Shown here piece after piece: positions 1 to 9,438 of a stretch of DNA of 64,000 bases. The notes under the pieces are model-generated. The model did no database searches. It was not told the DNA's origin and saw only the letters and a program-made list of their open reading frames with translations. Numbering within the stretch: position 1 is the stretch's first letter; the number at the start of each line of letters is the position of its first letter. Origin of the DNA: Lewinella sp. JB7 (GTDB taxonomy: Bacteria; Bacteroidota; Bacteroidia; Chitinophagales; Saprospiraceae); assembly GCF_024297185.1 (NCBI RefSeq), contig NZ_JANCTD010000004.1, forward strand, positions 372,001-436,000. The letters run 5' to 3'. Position numbers and translations under genes: made by a program.

Positions 1-180
1 GCGGGGGGTGCTCACCACACCGTCTATACCCAATCGCTGACGACGGAATACCTGGAGGATCTGGCCGATATTGCCGGTATCGAGCTCCTCGTGATCGACG
101 AACGCACCCGGGTACGCGACTTCAAGGACGCCCTCAACGCCAATGAGGCCTACTACCATCTTTTCCAACACGGCTACTAA
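1..180 (+). CDS. araA: L-arabinose isomerase, C-terminal end (partial)
   Basis: Only the last 59 codons are present; the gene enters from the left edge. The visible tail contains [12 protein letters not shown], then [15 protein letters not shown] and NEAYYHLF before TAA. This matches the end of L-arabinose isomerase, where the HHT segment helps form the sugar/metal site and a DALRWNEVYY-like stretch closes the protein. The enzyme converts L-arabinose to L-ribulose in the cytoplasm. A secreted aldose 1-epimerase starts 18 nt downstream and an Na+/sugar symporter follows, which fits an arabinose uptake and catabolism operon. The active-site residues further upstream are outside the window. Confidence 0.88.
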   Translation, partial: AGGAHHTVYTQSLTTEYLEDLADIAGIELLVIDERTRVRDFKDALNANEAYYHLFQHGY

Positions 181-198
181 GCTGACAAATACACCATC

Positions 199-1383
199 AT
201 GCGCTACCCATCAGTTACGGGCCTACCCTTCCTCTGCCTTCTGGTCACATCCCTCTTCTTCGCGCACTGCGCCGGCAATGAAACCCCACCGACCGGGGAG
301 GCAGACTCCACACCGGTCACCGCCACCGCTACAATCACCAAGGCCGCTTACGGCACCACGAGCGCCGGAGGGGCGGTCGATAAGTACACCCTCCGCAATG
401 CCCGGGGCATGGAAGTGGAGGTGATCACCTACGGCGGCATCATCACCTCCCTCACTGCTCTCGACTCGGCCGGGAACTACGCCAACGTCACTCTGGGTTT
501 TGACGACCTGGAAGGATACCGGACCAATAATCCCTACTTCGGTGCCCTCATCGGTCGCTACGGCAACCGCATTGCCGGCGCCAAATTCACCCTCGACGGC
601 AAGGAGTATACCCTGGAAGCCAACAATGGACCCAACCACCTCCACGGCGGGGTCACCGGCTTCGACAAGGTAATCTGGGAAGCCAGCGAAGTACCCTCGG
701 ACACCGAGCCCGGTCTGCGCCTTACTTACCTGAGTCCCGACGGCGAGGGCGGCTACCCGGGCAACCTCAGCACCACGGTCGTGTACACCCTCCGGGACGA
801 CAATAGCCTGGAAGTGAGCTACGAAGCCACCACCGACCAACCGACCGTCGTCAACCTGACGCAGCACGCCTACTTTAACCTCTCGGGCGATTTCTCCCGC
901 GACATCCTCGACCACGTGGTGGAGATCGACGCCGACCGGTTCCTCCCCGTCGACGCCACCCTGATCCCCACCGGCGAATTGCAACCGGTTGCCGGCACTC
1001 CCTTCGACTTCACCGAGCCCAAACCCGTCGGCCGCGACATCGGGCAGTCCGACGACCAGCTCACGAAGGGCCAAGGATTCGATCACTGCTGGGTGCTGAA
1101 CAGCCCCTCCGGATCATCGCCCGTGGCAACCGTGCATCACCCCGCCACCGGTCGGTATATGGAAGTATTCACCGACGAGCCCGCCATTCAGTTCTACACC
1201 GGCAACTTCCTCGACGGCACCCTGTCCGCGCCGGGCGGCGGCACCTACGGCCGGCGCTCCGGACTCTGCCTGGAAACCCAGCACTACCCCGACTCGCCCA
1301 ACCAGTCAGCATTCCCCTCCGTCGTACTGCGGCCCGGAGAGACGTACGCGACCACTACGACCTACAAGTTCTCTACTAAGTAA
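199..1383 (+). CDS. galM: Secreted aldose 1-epimerase (mutarotase), lipoprotein
   Basis: 394 aa. The N-terminus has a hydrophobic signal ending in a lipobox-like FFAHC, so it is probably a lipoprotein acting outside the cytoplasm. The rest is a full galactose mutarotase domain: NGPNHLHGG and LTQHAYFNLSG carry the two catalytic-type histidines, QGFDHCWVLN the substrate Asp region, and LCLETQHYPDSPN the catalytic Glu. It interconverts alpha and beta anomers of aldoses. It lies 18 nt after araA and 12 nt before the symporter gene, so it probably mutarotates arabinose, or a related pentose or galactose, before uptake and isomerisation. The ATG at 199 gives the complete signal peptide. Confidence 0.93.
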   Translation: MRYPSVTGLPFLCLLVTSLFFAHCAGNETPPTGEADSTPVTATATITKAAYGTTSAGGAVDKYTLRNARGMEVEVITYGGIITSLTALDSAGNYANVTLGFDDLEGYRTNNPYFGALIGRYGNRIAGAKFTLDGKEYTLEANNGPNHLHGGVTGFDKVIWEASEVPSDTEPGLRLTYLSPDGEGGYPGNLSTTVVYTLRDDNSLEVSYEATTDQPTVVNLTQHAYFNLSGDFSRDILDHVVEIDADRFLPVDATLIPTGELQPVAGTPFDFTEPKPVGRDIGQSDDQLTKGQGFDHCWVLNSPSGSSPVATVHHPATGRYMEVFTDEPAIQFYTGNFLDGTLSAPGGGTYGRRSGLCLETQHYPDSPNQSAFPSVVLRPGETYATTTTYKFSTK

Positions 1384-1395
1384 TTCCCGCCTGCA

Positions 1396-3150
1396 ATGTC
1401 CGTACTCGCTACCCTCGACTGGGTGATCATTGCCCTGTACTTCGTCATCATTCTCGGTATCGCCTGGTGGGTGATCCGGCAAAAGAACGACACCTCCGAC
1501 GACTACTTCCTGGCGGGGCGCAACCTCGGCTGGTTCGTCATCGGCTCATCCATCTTCGCTTCCAACATCGGCTCCGAACACATCGTCGGGCTGGCCGGCT
1601 CCGGGGCGACCGACGGCGTAGCGATGGCCCACTACGAACTCCACGCCTGGTGCCTCCTGGTGCTGGGGTGGGTGCTCGCCCCCTTCTACATGCGCTCCAA
1701 AATCTACACCATGCCGGAGTTCCTGGAGAAACGGTTCAGCGCCGCCTCCCGCTACGTGCTGTCGATCATCTCCCTGATCGCCTACGTACTCACCAAGGTG
1801 GCCGTCGGCATCTTCGCCGGGGGCATCGTGTTTGGCGTCCTGTTGCCGGAAGTGAGCTTTATGGGGCTCGACAGCTTCTGGGTCGGCTCGATCCTCATGA
1901 TTCTGCTGACGGGTGCTTACACTATTTTGGGCGGACTCAAAGCCGTGGCTTACACCGAGGCCATCCAGACGGTGATCCTGATCTTCGGGGCCGTCACCGT
2001 CACCGTGTACGGCCTCGACGCTCTCGGTGGCTGGAGCGAACTGAAGCGCATCGCGGGCTCCGAAATGTTCAACCTTTGGAAGCCTCTCGTACCTGAGGGC
2101 GTGGAGGGCACCTGGGAACCGGTGCTGACCGAAACACGCATGGCCTGGTACTTCAACAGCAATTACCCCTGGATCGGAATGCTCTTTTGCGCACCCATCA
2201 TCGGCCTGTGGTACTGGTGTACCGACCAGTACATCGTGCAGCGCATGCTGGGGGCCGCCAACCTGACCGAGGCGCGCCGCGGTACGATCGCCGCGGCCTT
2301 GTTTAAGCTGCTGCCCGTATTCATCTTCATCATTCCCGGCATCATCACCTTCGCCCTGGCCGCAAGTGGCAAGATGCCCGAACTGGCCGAAACCCTCCTC
2401 GACGCGGATGGCAACATCATCAACGCCAACGCCCAGCAGGTCTTTCCCCTGCTCGTCGCCAAGGTGCTGCCCGCCGGCATCCGCGGACTCGTCGTGGCCG
2501 GTCTGCTCGCCGCCCTCATGTCCTCCCTGGCCGGCGTATTCAACGCTTCCTCGACCCTCTTCACGATGGACCTCTACTCCAAGTTCCGGCCCAACGTGAG
2601 TGAACAACAACTGGTGCGCGTCGGCCGTATCGCTACCGCGGCAATGGTGGTCATCGGCCTGCTGTGGATCCCGGTGATCCAGGGCAGTCGGGGCCTTTAC
2701 GACTACCTGCAGAGCGTACAGGGCTACCTGGCGCCGCCAATCTTCGTGGTCTTTTTCTTCGGGGTATTCAACAAACGACTGAACGCCAAGGGGGCCCTGG
2801 CAGCCATGCTCGTGGGCTTTACGCTGGGACTGTTCCGGCTCATGATCGACACCCCGGTGATGCTTAACGAAGGATTCGCGTACGCGGAAGGCTCTTTTTT
2901 CTGGATCATCAACAACACCTTCTTCCAGTACTATAGCCTGCTGATCTTCCTGATCTCGGCCCTTACGATGGTCGTGGTCAGCTACGCCACCGAAGCACCC
3001 CTGCTGGAGAAGATTCGCGGCCTGACCATGGCCACGGTATCCGCCGAGCAGCAGGCCGAAACCCGCGCCAGCGTCCGCACCGCCGACATTGCCGTGTCGG
3101 TACTGGTGGTCGTGCTGATCCTGATTGCCTACGGTTACTTCACCGGTTAG
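1396..3150 (+). CDS. Sodium/solute symporter (SSS/SGLT family), probable sugar transporter
   Basis: 584 aa and strongly hydrophobic, with about 14 predicted helices. It shows SSS family landmarks: an N-terminal DYFLAGRNLGWFVIGSSIFA, then SNIGSEHIVGLAGSG, and later YWCTDQYIVQRMLGA and LLAALMSSLAGVFNASSTLFTMD, the sodium/sugar site region in this family. It would import a sugar with Na+ across the inner membrane. The position directly after araA and the epimerase argues for L-arabinose or a similar aldose as substrate (inference). The helical core extends to the C-terminus and no extra domain is seen. Confidence 0.92.
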   Translation: MSVLATLDWVIIALYFVIILGIAWWVIRQKNDTSDDYFLAGRNLGWFVIGSSIFASNIGSEHIVGLAGSGATDGVAMAHYELHAWCLLVLGWVLAPFYMRSKIYTMPEFLEKRFSAASRYVLSIISLIAYVLTKVAVGIFAGGIVFGVLLPEVSFMGLDSFWVGSILMILLTGAYTILGGLKAVAYTEAIQTVILIFGAVTVTVYGLDALGGWSELKRIAGSEMFNLWKPLVPEGVEGTWEPVLTETRMAWYFNSNYPWIGMLFCAPIIGLWYWCTDQYIVQRMLGAANLTEARRGTIAAALFKLLPVFIFIIPGIITFALAASGKMPELAETLLDADGNIINANAQQVFPLLVAKVLPAGIRGLVVAGLLAALMSSLAGVFNASSTLFTMDLYSKFRPNVSEQQLVRVGRIATAAMVVIGLLWIPVIQGSRGLYDYLQSVQGYLAPPIFVVFFFGVFNKRLNAKGALAAMLVGFTLGLFRLMIDTPVMLNEGFAYAEGSFFWIINNTFFQYYSLLIFLISALTMVVVSYATEAPLLEKIRGLTMATVSAEQQAETRASVRTADIAVSVLVVVLILIAYGYFTG

Positions 3151-3158
3151 CGCCTAGC

Positions 3159-3911
3159 CTACCACAGCTTATCGAAGGTCTCCATCCACGCCTGCGCCAT
3201 CCGGTAACTTCCGGCCAGGCTGGGATGGACGCCGTCGGCTCCCCAGTAGGCGGCGGGGGCTTCCTCCAGCGCGTCGTCGAACACTCGCTGGTAGGGCACC
3301 CATCCAGTATCGAATTCATCGGCCACCTCCCGGGCGGCTTCCTGGTAGGCGGGAAATTCGTTGGCCCAGCGAGCATCTTCTACGGCCTTACCACCCCGGA
3401 TGATGAAGGGTTCGCCGAGCATGAACTTCACGTCAGGCAATTCATCTTTCGTGCGCTGGAGCAGGTTCTTAAGGTCGGTGCGGTACACATCGACCGTGCC
3501 GTCGTACTTACCGTTCAGCATGTGCCAGAAGTCATTGACGCCGATCAGGATGCTGATGACGTCGGGCTGCAGGTCCAGGGCTTCCTCCTGCCAGCGTTCG
3601 GCCAGCTGGTACACCTTGTTGCCGCTCACGCCCCGGTTGTAGCTCGTCAGTTCCGTTTCGGGGTAGGTGCCGAGTAGAGCGGCGGAGGCGAGCAGGACGT
3701 AGCCCGTACCGGTGTGTCCGAAGTCGTTGGCCTGGGTGCGTTCGCGGTCGCGACCGGCGTCGGTGATCGAGTCGCCCTGGAAGAGAACCGTGAGTTGCTC
3801 CGGTACGTGGGCTAGTTTCGGAGCGGGCGAGGAACGCAGGGCGGCGCTACCGGCTAGGGCGGCGGGAAGCAGGGCGGCGTTGCGCACGAAGGCGCGGCGG
3901 CTGTGGGTCAT
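3159..3911 (-). CDS. Secreted SGNH/GDSL hydrolase
   Basis: 250 aa. The N-terminus SRRAFVRNAALLPAALAG is a twin-arginine-type signal, so export in folded form is likely. All SGNH blocks are visible: FQGDSITDAG (block I, nucleophile Ser), RGVSGNKVYQLAERW (block II Gly), ILIGVNDFWH (block III Asn) and WGADGVHPS (block V Asp and His). Family members deacetylate or de-esterify carbohydrates or lipids. Given the sugar genes around it, a carbohydrate esterase role is plausible but not shown. It converges on the symporter gene with an 8-nt gap. A TACCTTAA element lies upstream of its start. Confidence 0.9.
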   Translation of the reverse strand: MTHSRRAFVRNAALLPAALAGSAALRSSPAPKLAHVPEQLTVLFQGDSITDAGRDRERTQANDFGHTGTGYVLLASAALLGTYPETELTSYNRGVSGNKVYQLAERWQEEALDLQPDVISILIGVNDFWHMLNGKYDGTVDVYRTDLKNLLQRTKDELPDVKFMLGEPFIIRGGKAVEDARWANEFPAYQEAAREVADEFDTGWVPYQRVFDDALEEAPAAYWGADGVHPSLAGSYRMAQAWMETFDKLW

Positions 3912-4079
3912 GATCGTTGGTTTATGCTGCCGTTAAGGTAATATGCCGAAACTTACTTTTTACCAGCAGTTCCGGCGGCGGGGACGCGGGAGCCGGCCTA
4001 TGGAATGAATAGCTACCTTCCCTGGCATTCACCCCCGTAGCCGCCCAGGCTACCAACCAACGCTAAGTCGATCGCAAAG

Positions 4080-5135
4080 TACCGCCTGAGCGCTACGTGA
4101 AGTTCATGAGCCATCCGTGGTGAGACGTCTCGGACCAGAGGCCGCTCGACCTTGAAGTGCCCCGCCACCGCTGCCCGCCAAGTGACGCCTAAGGCCCTCA
4201 AAAATCCGTGGCCAATCCGTGACCATCCGTGGTGAGACGTCTCGGACCGGAGGCCGCTCGACCTTGAAGTGCCCCGCCACTGCGGCCCACCAAGTGACGC
4301 CTGAGGCCGTCAAAAAATCCGTGGCCAATCCGTGGCCATCCGTGGTGAGACGTCTCGGACCAGAGGCCGCTCAACCTTGAAGTGCCCCGCCACTGCTGCC
4401 CGCCAAGTAACGCCTAAGGCCCTCATAAAATCCGTGGCCAATCCGTGGCCATCCGTGGTGAGACATTTCGGACCGGAGGCCGCTCGACCTTGAAGTGCCC
4501 CGCCACTGCTGCCCGCCAAGTAACGCCTAAGGCCCTCATAAAATCCGTGGCCAATCCGTGGCCATCCGTGGTGATACGTCTCGGACCAGAGGCCGCTCAA
4601 CCTTGAAGTGCCCCGCCACTGCTGCCCGCCAAGTAACGCCTGAGGCCCTCAAAAAATCCGTGGCCAATCCGTGGCCATCCGTGGTGAGACGTCTCGGACC
4701 AGAGGCCGCTCGACCTGAAGTGCCTCGCCACTGCGGCCCACCAAGTAACGCCTGAGGCCCTCAAAAAATCCGTGGCCAATCCGTGACCATCCGTGGTGAG
4801 ACATTTCGGACCGGAGGCCGCTCGACCTGATATCTGCGCAATCCGCAGTGAACTTCTCACCGGAAACCACTCGGCGTGCAACGCCTCGACCTTTAGTATC
4901 TCAGACCAGAGGCCGCTCGACCTTGAAGTGCCCCGCCACCGCTGACCGCCAAGTAACGCCTGAGGCCCTCAAAAAATCCGTGACCATTCCGTGGCCATCC
5001 GTGGTGAGACGTCTCGAACCAGAGGCCGCTCGACCTGATATCTGCGCAATCCGCAGCGAACTCCCCCCACCGAAAACCACTCGGCGTGCAACGCCTCGAC
5101 CTTTGACGTCTCGGACCAGAGGCCGCTCGACCTTA
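4080..5135. repeat. Composite tandem repeat array, about 113-bp period
   Basis: The gene-free interval between the esterase and the DUF1080 gene is filled by a satellite-like array. The marker ccatccgtgg recurs at 4111, 4223, 4336, 4449, 4562, 4675 and 4787, spaced 112-113 bp, and again near 4995. Each unit has a GAGACGTCTC-type palindrome, agaggccgctcgacc, gccccgccactg, aacgcctgaggccctc, and a run of two to three atccgtgg words. A different module of about 67 bp (starting gatatctgcgcaatccgcag) is inserted twice, near 4829 and 5037. The period is not a multiple of three and open frames across it switch phase, so it is not coding. Positions 3912-4079 show no gene. Confidence 0.93.
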
Positions 5136-5208
5136 CATTCTCCCTTATCATCCGTTTTATTACCTTTCCCTCCGGAGTACATCTCCACCACCGCACAAAC
5201 GATCATCC

Positions 5209-5964
5209 ATGAAACACCCCCTGGGCTCTTTGCTCTTTCTCCTCCTCCTTTGCTCCTGCGCACCCCGCAACCAAACCACGGACGACGGATGGATCAGCCT
5301 CTTCGACGGAGAGACTACGGAAGGATGGCGCGGCTACAACGCCCAGGAAATGCCCCCCGGCTGGGTAGCCCAGGACGGCGTACTGTACTTCGATACCGAA
5401 GTCGAACTGGAGCAGGATTACACCGGCGGTCGCGACATCATCTACGGAGAGCGGGAATTTGATAACTTCGAATTATCCCTGGACTGGAAAATCCCCCCCG
5501 GAGGCAACAGCGGCGTATTCTACCACGTGAAGGAAGGCTACGGCGCCCCCTCCGAGGTCGCGCCCGAGTACCAACTCATCGACGACGAAGGTTACGCGGA
5601 CATCCACGACCTGACGGGCTACAACAGTCAGTTCGGCGCCGAGCACCCCGAGCAACTCCAGGACTGGCAGAGCACCGCCGCGGACTACGCCATGTACACC
5701 CCCGATCCCGCCAAGAAGAAACTGAACCCGGCCGGGGAGTGGAATACTACCCGCATCGTCTACACCCCCGAGCGGGTGGAACACTGGCTGAACGGTGAAC
5801 TGGTCCTTTCTTTCGTCCCCTACTCCGACGACTGGAAGGAAAAGCGGAACTCCGGCAAGTGGAAGGGTGCCCCCGACTACGGTAAATTCCGCAGCGGGTA
5901 TATTGCCCTACAGGACCACGGCAGTCCACTCTGGTTTCGCAACATCAAAATTCGGGAGCTTTAG
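5209..5964 (+). CDS. Secreted DUF1080 (3-keto-disaccharide hydrolase) lipoprotein
   Basis: 251 aa. The signal peptide MKHPLGSLLFLLLLCSC ends in a lipobox Cys. The mature part is one DUF1080 jelly-roll: DGWISLFDGETTEGWRGY at the start, LDWKIPPGGNSGVFYHV in the middle, GEWNTTRIVYTPERVEHWLN, and QDHGSPLWFRNIKIREL at the end. Some family members hydrolyse 3-keto-glycosides; others are only sugar-binding. It is followed after 18 nt by a Gfo/Idh/MocA oxidoreductase and then a second one, so the three probably form an operon for oxidised-sugar metabolism in the periplasm. The repeat array ends about 70 bp upstream of the start. Confidence 0.9.
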   Translation: MKHPLGSLLFLLLLCSCAPRNQTTDDGWISLFDGETTEGWRGYNAQEMPPGWVAQDGVLYFDTEVELEQDYTGGRDIIYGEREFDNFELSLDWKIPPGGNSGVFYHVKEGYGAPSEVAPEYQLIDDEGYADIHDLTGYNSQFGAEHPEQLQDWQSTAADYAMYTPDPAKKKLNPAGEWNTTRIVYTPERVEHWLNGELVLSFVPYSDDWKEKRNSGKWKGAPDYGKFRSGYIALQDHGSPLWFRNIKIREL

Positions 5965-5982
5965 GCCCGGCAGAACAACAAC

Positions 5983-7329
5983 ATGAAAAGAAGAACATTC
6001 ATTCAGAGCAGCACGGCCCTGGCCGCGACCGTCCTCCTCCCCGGCTGCGCCGCCCAAAGAGCCGGTGCTAAAGATCGCCTCCGTACCGCCCACATCGGAC
6101 TGGGTTACCAGGGTATGGAAGATATGCGCGCCATTGCCTCCCACGCCAACGTGGACGTCGTGGCCCTCTGCGACGTAGACAGCACCAAGTTGCGTGCCGC
6201 CGAGGAACTGCACCCCAACGCCCGGGCATTTGCCGACTACCGCGTAATGATGCGGGAAATGGGCGACGACATCGATGCCGTCGTAGTGTCGACACCCGAT
6301 CACATTCACGCTCCGGCCTCCCTGCTGGCTATGGGTATGGATAAGGCGGTCTACTGCCAGAAGCCCCTTACCCACCACGTATCGGAAGCCCGGGAAATGG
6401 ACCGCGTAGCCCGGGAGCGCCGCCTCGTCACCCAGATGGGGATCCAGGTGCACAGCTTTTACGACTACCGCATGGCCACCCAGCTGATCCAGTCGGGCAT
6501 CATCGGCAAGGTGCACACCGTGCGCGCCTGGTCGCCCAAGAACTGGGGCTACGACGGCCCCGAACCCACCACGAGCGACCCGGTGCCGGCTTACCTGGAC
6601 TGGAACCTCTGGCAGGGCACCGCTCCCCAACGGGATTACGTGGAGGGCCGCTACCACCCCAGCAACTGGCGACAAATCCTGGACTATGGCTGCGGCACCC
6701 TCGGGGATATGGGCGTCCACATCTTCGACACCCCCTACAACGCGCTCGAACTCGACGTACCCCTGACCATCGTCAACGAGTGCCGACCACCGACCGGCTA
6801 CGGCTTCCCGGAAAATAACGTGGTGACCTACGAATTCCCCGGCACCCGCCACACCGCCGACCGCCTCAAGTGGGTGTGGTACGACGGTCCCGGTGCCCCG
6901 GCCGACCACGAAGACCTGCAGCTCCCGAACGGGGACGAACTACCCGACCAGGGCGCGGTATTCATCGGCGAAAAGGGCCGACTGCTCCTCCCCCACTTCA
7001 TGCAGGAGCCCCGCCTGATCGTGGACGGCGCCTACCAGAACATCGGCACCGAGATCGCCAGCGCCGCCAGTGCCCTAAATCTGGGCGCGCCCATCCGCAA
7101 CTACGAATCAGAAAGCCCCAAACACTACCACCAGTTTGTCGATGCCTGCCTGGGTAAGGGTCAGACCAGCGCCCCCTTCAGCTACGCAGCCCGCCTAACG
7201 GAGGTAATCTTGCTAGGCGTGGTGGCGGGTCGCTTCCCCGGACTGACGCTGCACTGGAACGCGGAAACCGCGCGCTTTGCCGAAAACGAAGCTAATCAGT
7301 ACCTGGAGGGGAACTACCGGGAATTCTAG
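5983..7329 (+). CDS. Secreted Gfo/Idh/MocA-family oxidoreductase
   Basis: 448 aa. The N-terminus KRRTFIQSSTALAATVLLPG then Cys combines a twin-arginine motif with a lipobox, as expected for an enzyme exported with NAD(P) already bound. A Rossmann fold follows (HIGLGYQGM). VYCQKPLTHH is the position where most of the family has EKP; this subgroup has QKP. The C-terminal alpha/beta domain holds the substrate site (GCGTLGDMGVHIFD). It probably oxidises or reduces a sugar or 3-keto sugar together with the preceding DUF1080 protein. The exact substrate cannot be read from the sequence. Confidence 0.9.
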   Translation: MKRRTFIQSSTALAATVLLPGCAAQRAGAKDRLRTAHIGLGYQGMEDMRAIASHANVDVVALCDVDSTKLRAAEELHPNARAFADYRVMMREMGDDIDAVVVSTPDHIHAPASLLAMGMDKAVYCQKPLTHHVSEAREMDRVARERRLVTQMGIQVHSFYDYRMATQLIQSGIIGKVHTVRAWSPKNWGYDGPEPTTSDPVPAYLDWNLWQGTAPQRDYVEGRYHPSNWRQILDYGCGTLGDMGVHIFDTPYNALELDVPLTIVNECRPPTGYGFPENNVVTYEFPGTRHTADRLKWVWYDGPGAPADHEDLQLPNGDELPDQGAVFIGEKGRLLLPHFMQEPRLIVDGAYQNIGTEIASAASALNLGAPIRNYESESPKHYHQFVDACLGKGQTSAPFSYAARLTEVILLGVVAGRFPGLTLHWNAETARFAENEANQYLEGNYREF

Positions 7330-7417
7330 CCGGTCGTCCACAGATTACAAACCGTCTCTCCGGCTGCGGAATGCCGCTATTATGTCGATCTTAACGGTCA
7401 CCAACTTCCGATCGATC

Positions 7418-8527
7418 ATGGTCCGCACCCTTACGCTGCTTGCAATACTCCTCATGTCCGTCACTCACGCTACCGGCCAGTCCGGCCCCCTACGCGTGGG
7501 CGTCGTGGGGCTTACCCACACCCACGTCCACGGTATCTTCAACAGTGAGGGCCGCGGGGATATTGAGATCGTCGGTATCGTGGAACCCAACGATACGTTG
7601 GCGGAGCGCTACGCCGGGCAGTACGGGTTCGGACTAGATATCGTGTACTCCACCCTGGAGGAAATGCTGGACGCTCAGTCCCCAACGGCGGTGACGGCCT
7701 TCGGCACCATCTACGACCACCTGGCGATCGTGGAAACGTGCGCGCCCCGTGGCATCCACGTAATGGTCGAGAAGCCCCTGGCGGTAAGTCTCGATCACGC
7801 CCACCGAATGGAGGCGCTGGCCCGGGAACACGACATTCACCTACTGACCAACTACGAAACTACCTGGTACCCCACCAACCACCGGGCCTACGCCCTGGTA
7901 AAGGAGGACAGCCTGGTGGGAGCATTGCGCAAGGTCGTCGTTCGCGATGGTCACCGCGGACCGAAAAAGATCGGTGTCGACCCCGAATTCCTCGAGTGGC
8001 TGACGGATCCGAACCTAAACGGCGGCGGCGCGATCACCGACTTCGGCTGCTACGGCGCCAACCTCATGACCTGGCTGATGGACGGTCAGCGACCCCTTAC
8101 GGTTACGGCCGTCACCCAACAACAACAGCCGGAAAATAACCCGCTGGTCGACGACGAGGCGCTCATCATTCTCACCTATCCCTCGACCGTGGCCCTCATC
8201 CAGGCATCGTGGAACTGGCCGATCGGTCGCAAGGACATGGAGATTTACGGCCTTACGGGGGTCGTGTACGCCGACAATCGTCATGATTTGCGGATACGGC
8301 AACCGGTGGGCTACGACGGCTTTACGGAAGAAGCCCTTACCCTGCCCGAACGGACGGCGCCCTACGACGATCCTTTCGCCTACCTCGCGGCCGTCATCGA
8401 GGGTACCGTCACGGTTAGGCCCACGGACCTCTCGGCCCTGGAAAATAACGTGACGGTCATGGAAATTCTCGACGCGGCGGTACGTAGCGCCCGCAGCGGG
8501 GAAACGGTCGTGCTGCACTCAAGATAA
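7418..8527 (+). CDS. Secreted Gfo/Idh/MocA-family oxidoreductase (second)
   Basis: About 369 aa from the ATG at 7418, which puts the signal peptide MVRTLTLLAILLMSVTHATG at the very N-terminus. An in-frame ATG at 7382 is the alternative. The mature protein starts with LRVGVVGLTHTHVHGIF (dinucleotide-binding fold) and has MVEKPLAVS with the conserved EKP lysine. A GGGAITDFGCYGANLMTWLM segment resembles the substrate-domain helix of the family. It lies 88 nt after the previous oxidoreductase and is unlike it in sequence, so it is not a recent duplicate. A periplasmic sugar dehydrogenase or keto-reductase role is inferred from the cluster. Confidence 0.87.
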   Translation: MVRTLTLLAILLMSVTHATGQSGPLRVGVVGLTHTHVHGIFNSEGRGDIEIVGIVEPNDTLAERYAGQYGFGLDIVYSTLEEMLDAQSPTAVTAFGTIYDHLAIVETCAPRGIHVMVEKPLAVSLDHAHRMEALAREHDIHLLTNYETTWYPTNHRAYALVKEDSLVGALRKVVVRDGHRGPKKIGVDPEFLEWLTDPNLNGGGAITDFGCYGANLMTWLMDGQRPLTVTAVTQQQQPENNPLVDDEALIILTYPSTVALIQASWNWPIGRKDMEIYGLTGVVYADNRHDLRIRQPVGYDGFTEEALTLPERTAPYDDPFAYLAAVIEGTVTVRPTDLSALENNVTVMEILDAAVRSARSGETVVLHSR

Positions 8528-8591
8528 AACCAGCACAAGGCGGGGCGGCGGGGCGCGGGAGCCAGGCGGTACCGGTTCCTGAATGATCCGC

Positions 8592-9152
8592 TCAGTACCG
8601 CAGGTGTCCCCGGAAGGGGAAATTACCGGCTTCGACGTCGTCCTTGAAGTCGAGCCGTCCGCGGACATCCGTAAATATGCCGGTCCCGCTGCCCCGGGCG
8701 ATCGGGTGCTGGCACCGTCCGAATATCTCCGCTCCCAGAAAGAATCCGTCGGGCGAACACCCTTCGTACTTGCCCTCGAATTTATAGTCGGTCCAGAAGG
8801 TACCGGCATCCCCCAGGTAGGTACCCACGAAGTATTCTCTTCCCTCCTCGCGGTAGGTCCCACTGGGCGAACAGGCGTAGTCGCTCACGAAGACGTACAG
8901 ACAGCCTTCCAGGTCTCCCGTAAGTTGGATGGAATAGTCCGCCCCCTCGGCGGTGTAGTCGCAGTCGGCGATATCGGCAAAGAATCCTATTCCATCGATT
9001 TGGGTAGCGCCGGCGTTGGCGTACGTGCCGGACATATCGTAGGATACGGCGGATGAAGACGGTACCTCCCGCACTTCGACGGTCTCTTGCTCGCAGGCAA
9101 ATAGAAGTAAACAAAAACAGCAGGTCGACAGACCGCGTAGCAGCGTTTGCAT
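8592..9152 (-). CDS. Hypothetical lipoprotein
   Basis: 186 aa. The signal peptide MQTLLRGLSTCCFCLLLFAC ends in a lipobox Cys. The mature part is rich in beta-prone, Gly/Tyr/Asp segments (YDMSGTYANAG, DLEGCLYVFVSDYAC, GTYREEGREYFVGTYLGD, GRGRLDFKDD-like end). The overall look is of a small beta-barrel or lipocalin-like fold, and the GTGIFTDVRGRLDF motif resembles secreted barrels that bind lipids or sense stress, but I cannot name a family. Mature cysteines may form disulfides. It converges with the upstream oxidoreductase gene. A CGCGGGAGCC element lies between the two stops. Confidence 0.72.
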   Translation of the reverse strand: MQTLLRGLSTCCFCLLLFACEQETVEVREVPSSSAVSYDMSGTYANAGATQIDGIGFFADIADCDYTAEGADYSIQLTGDLEGCLYVFVSDYACSPSGTYREEGREYFVGTYLGDAGTFWTDYKFEGKYEGCSPDGFFLGAEIFGRCQHPIARGSGTGIFTDVRGRLDFKDDVEAGNFPFRGHLRY

Positions 9153-9438
9153 GGTAGTAGTGATTAACGGGTGATCAAAATGTGTGCTGTCTAAGTTAGC
9201 CGTCCCGGGCTTCGGCCCCTTGTACTATTGTTGCAGAATCTTGCAGTATTGTCGCAGTCCCCGTAAGCAGCCGTGTGCCCCGGGCGAATACGCCGCCCCG
9301 CAGCGAAAAGCCGGGGGAGCGACAACTGGACGACCGTTTGCGTTGCCGTGCAGACTGGCATACGGCGGAACAAGGATACGGACGCCCGGGCGTCCGGAAA
9401 CCCGCGCACTTCCGGGCGACTAGCTCACCCCCAATCAT

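Noticed and set aside
4013-5462. Several short frames across the 113-bp array
   Set aside because: The repeat period is not a multiple of three; the frames are repetitive by-products without protein features.
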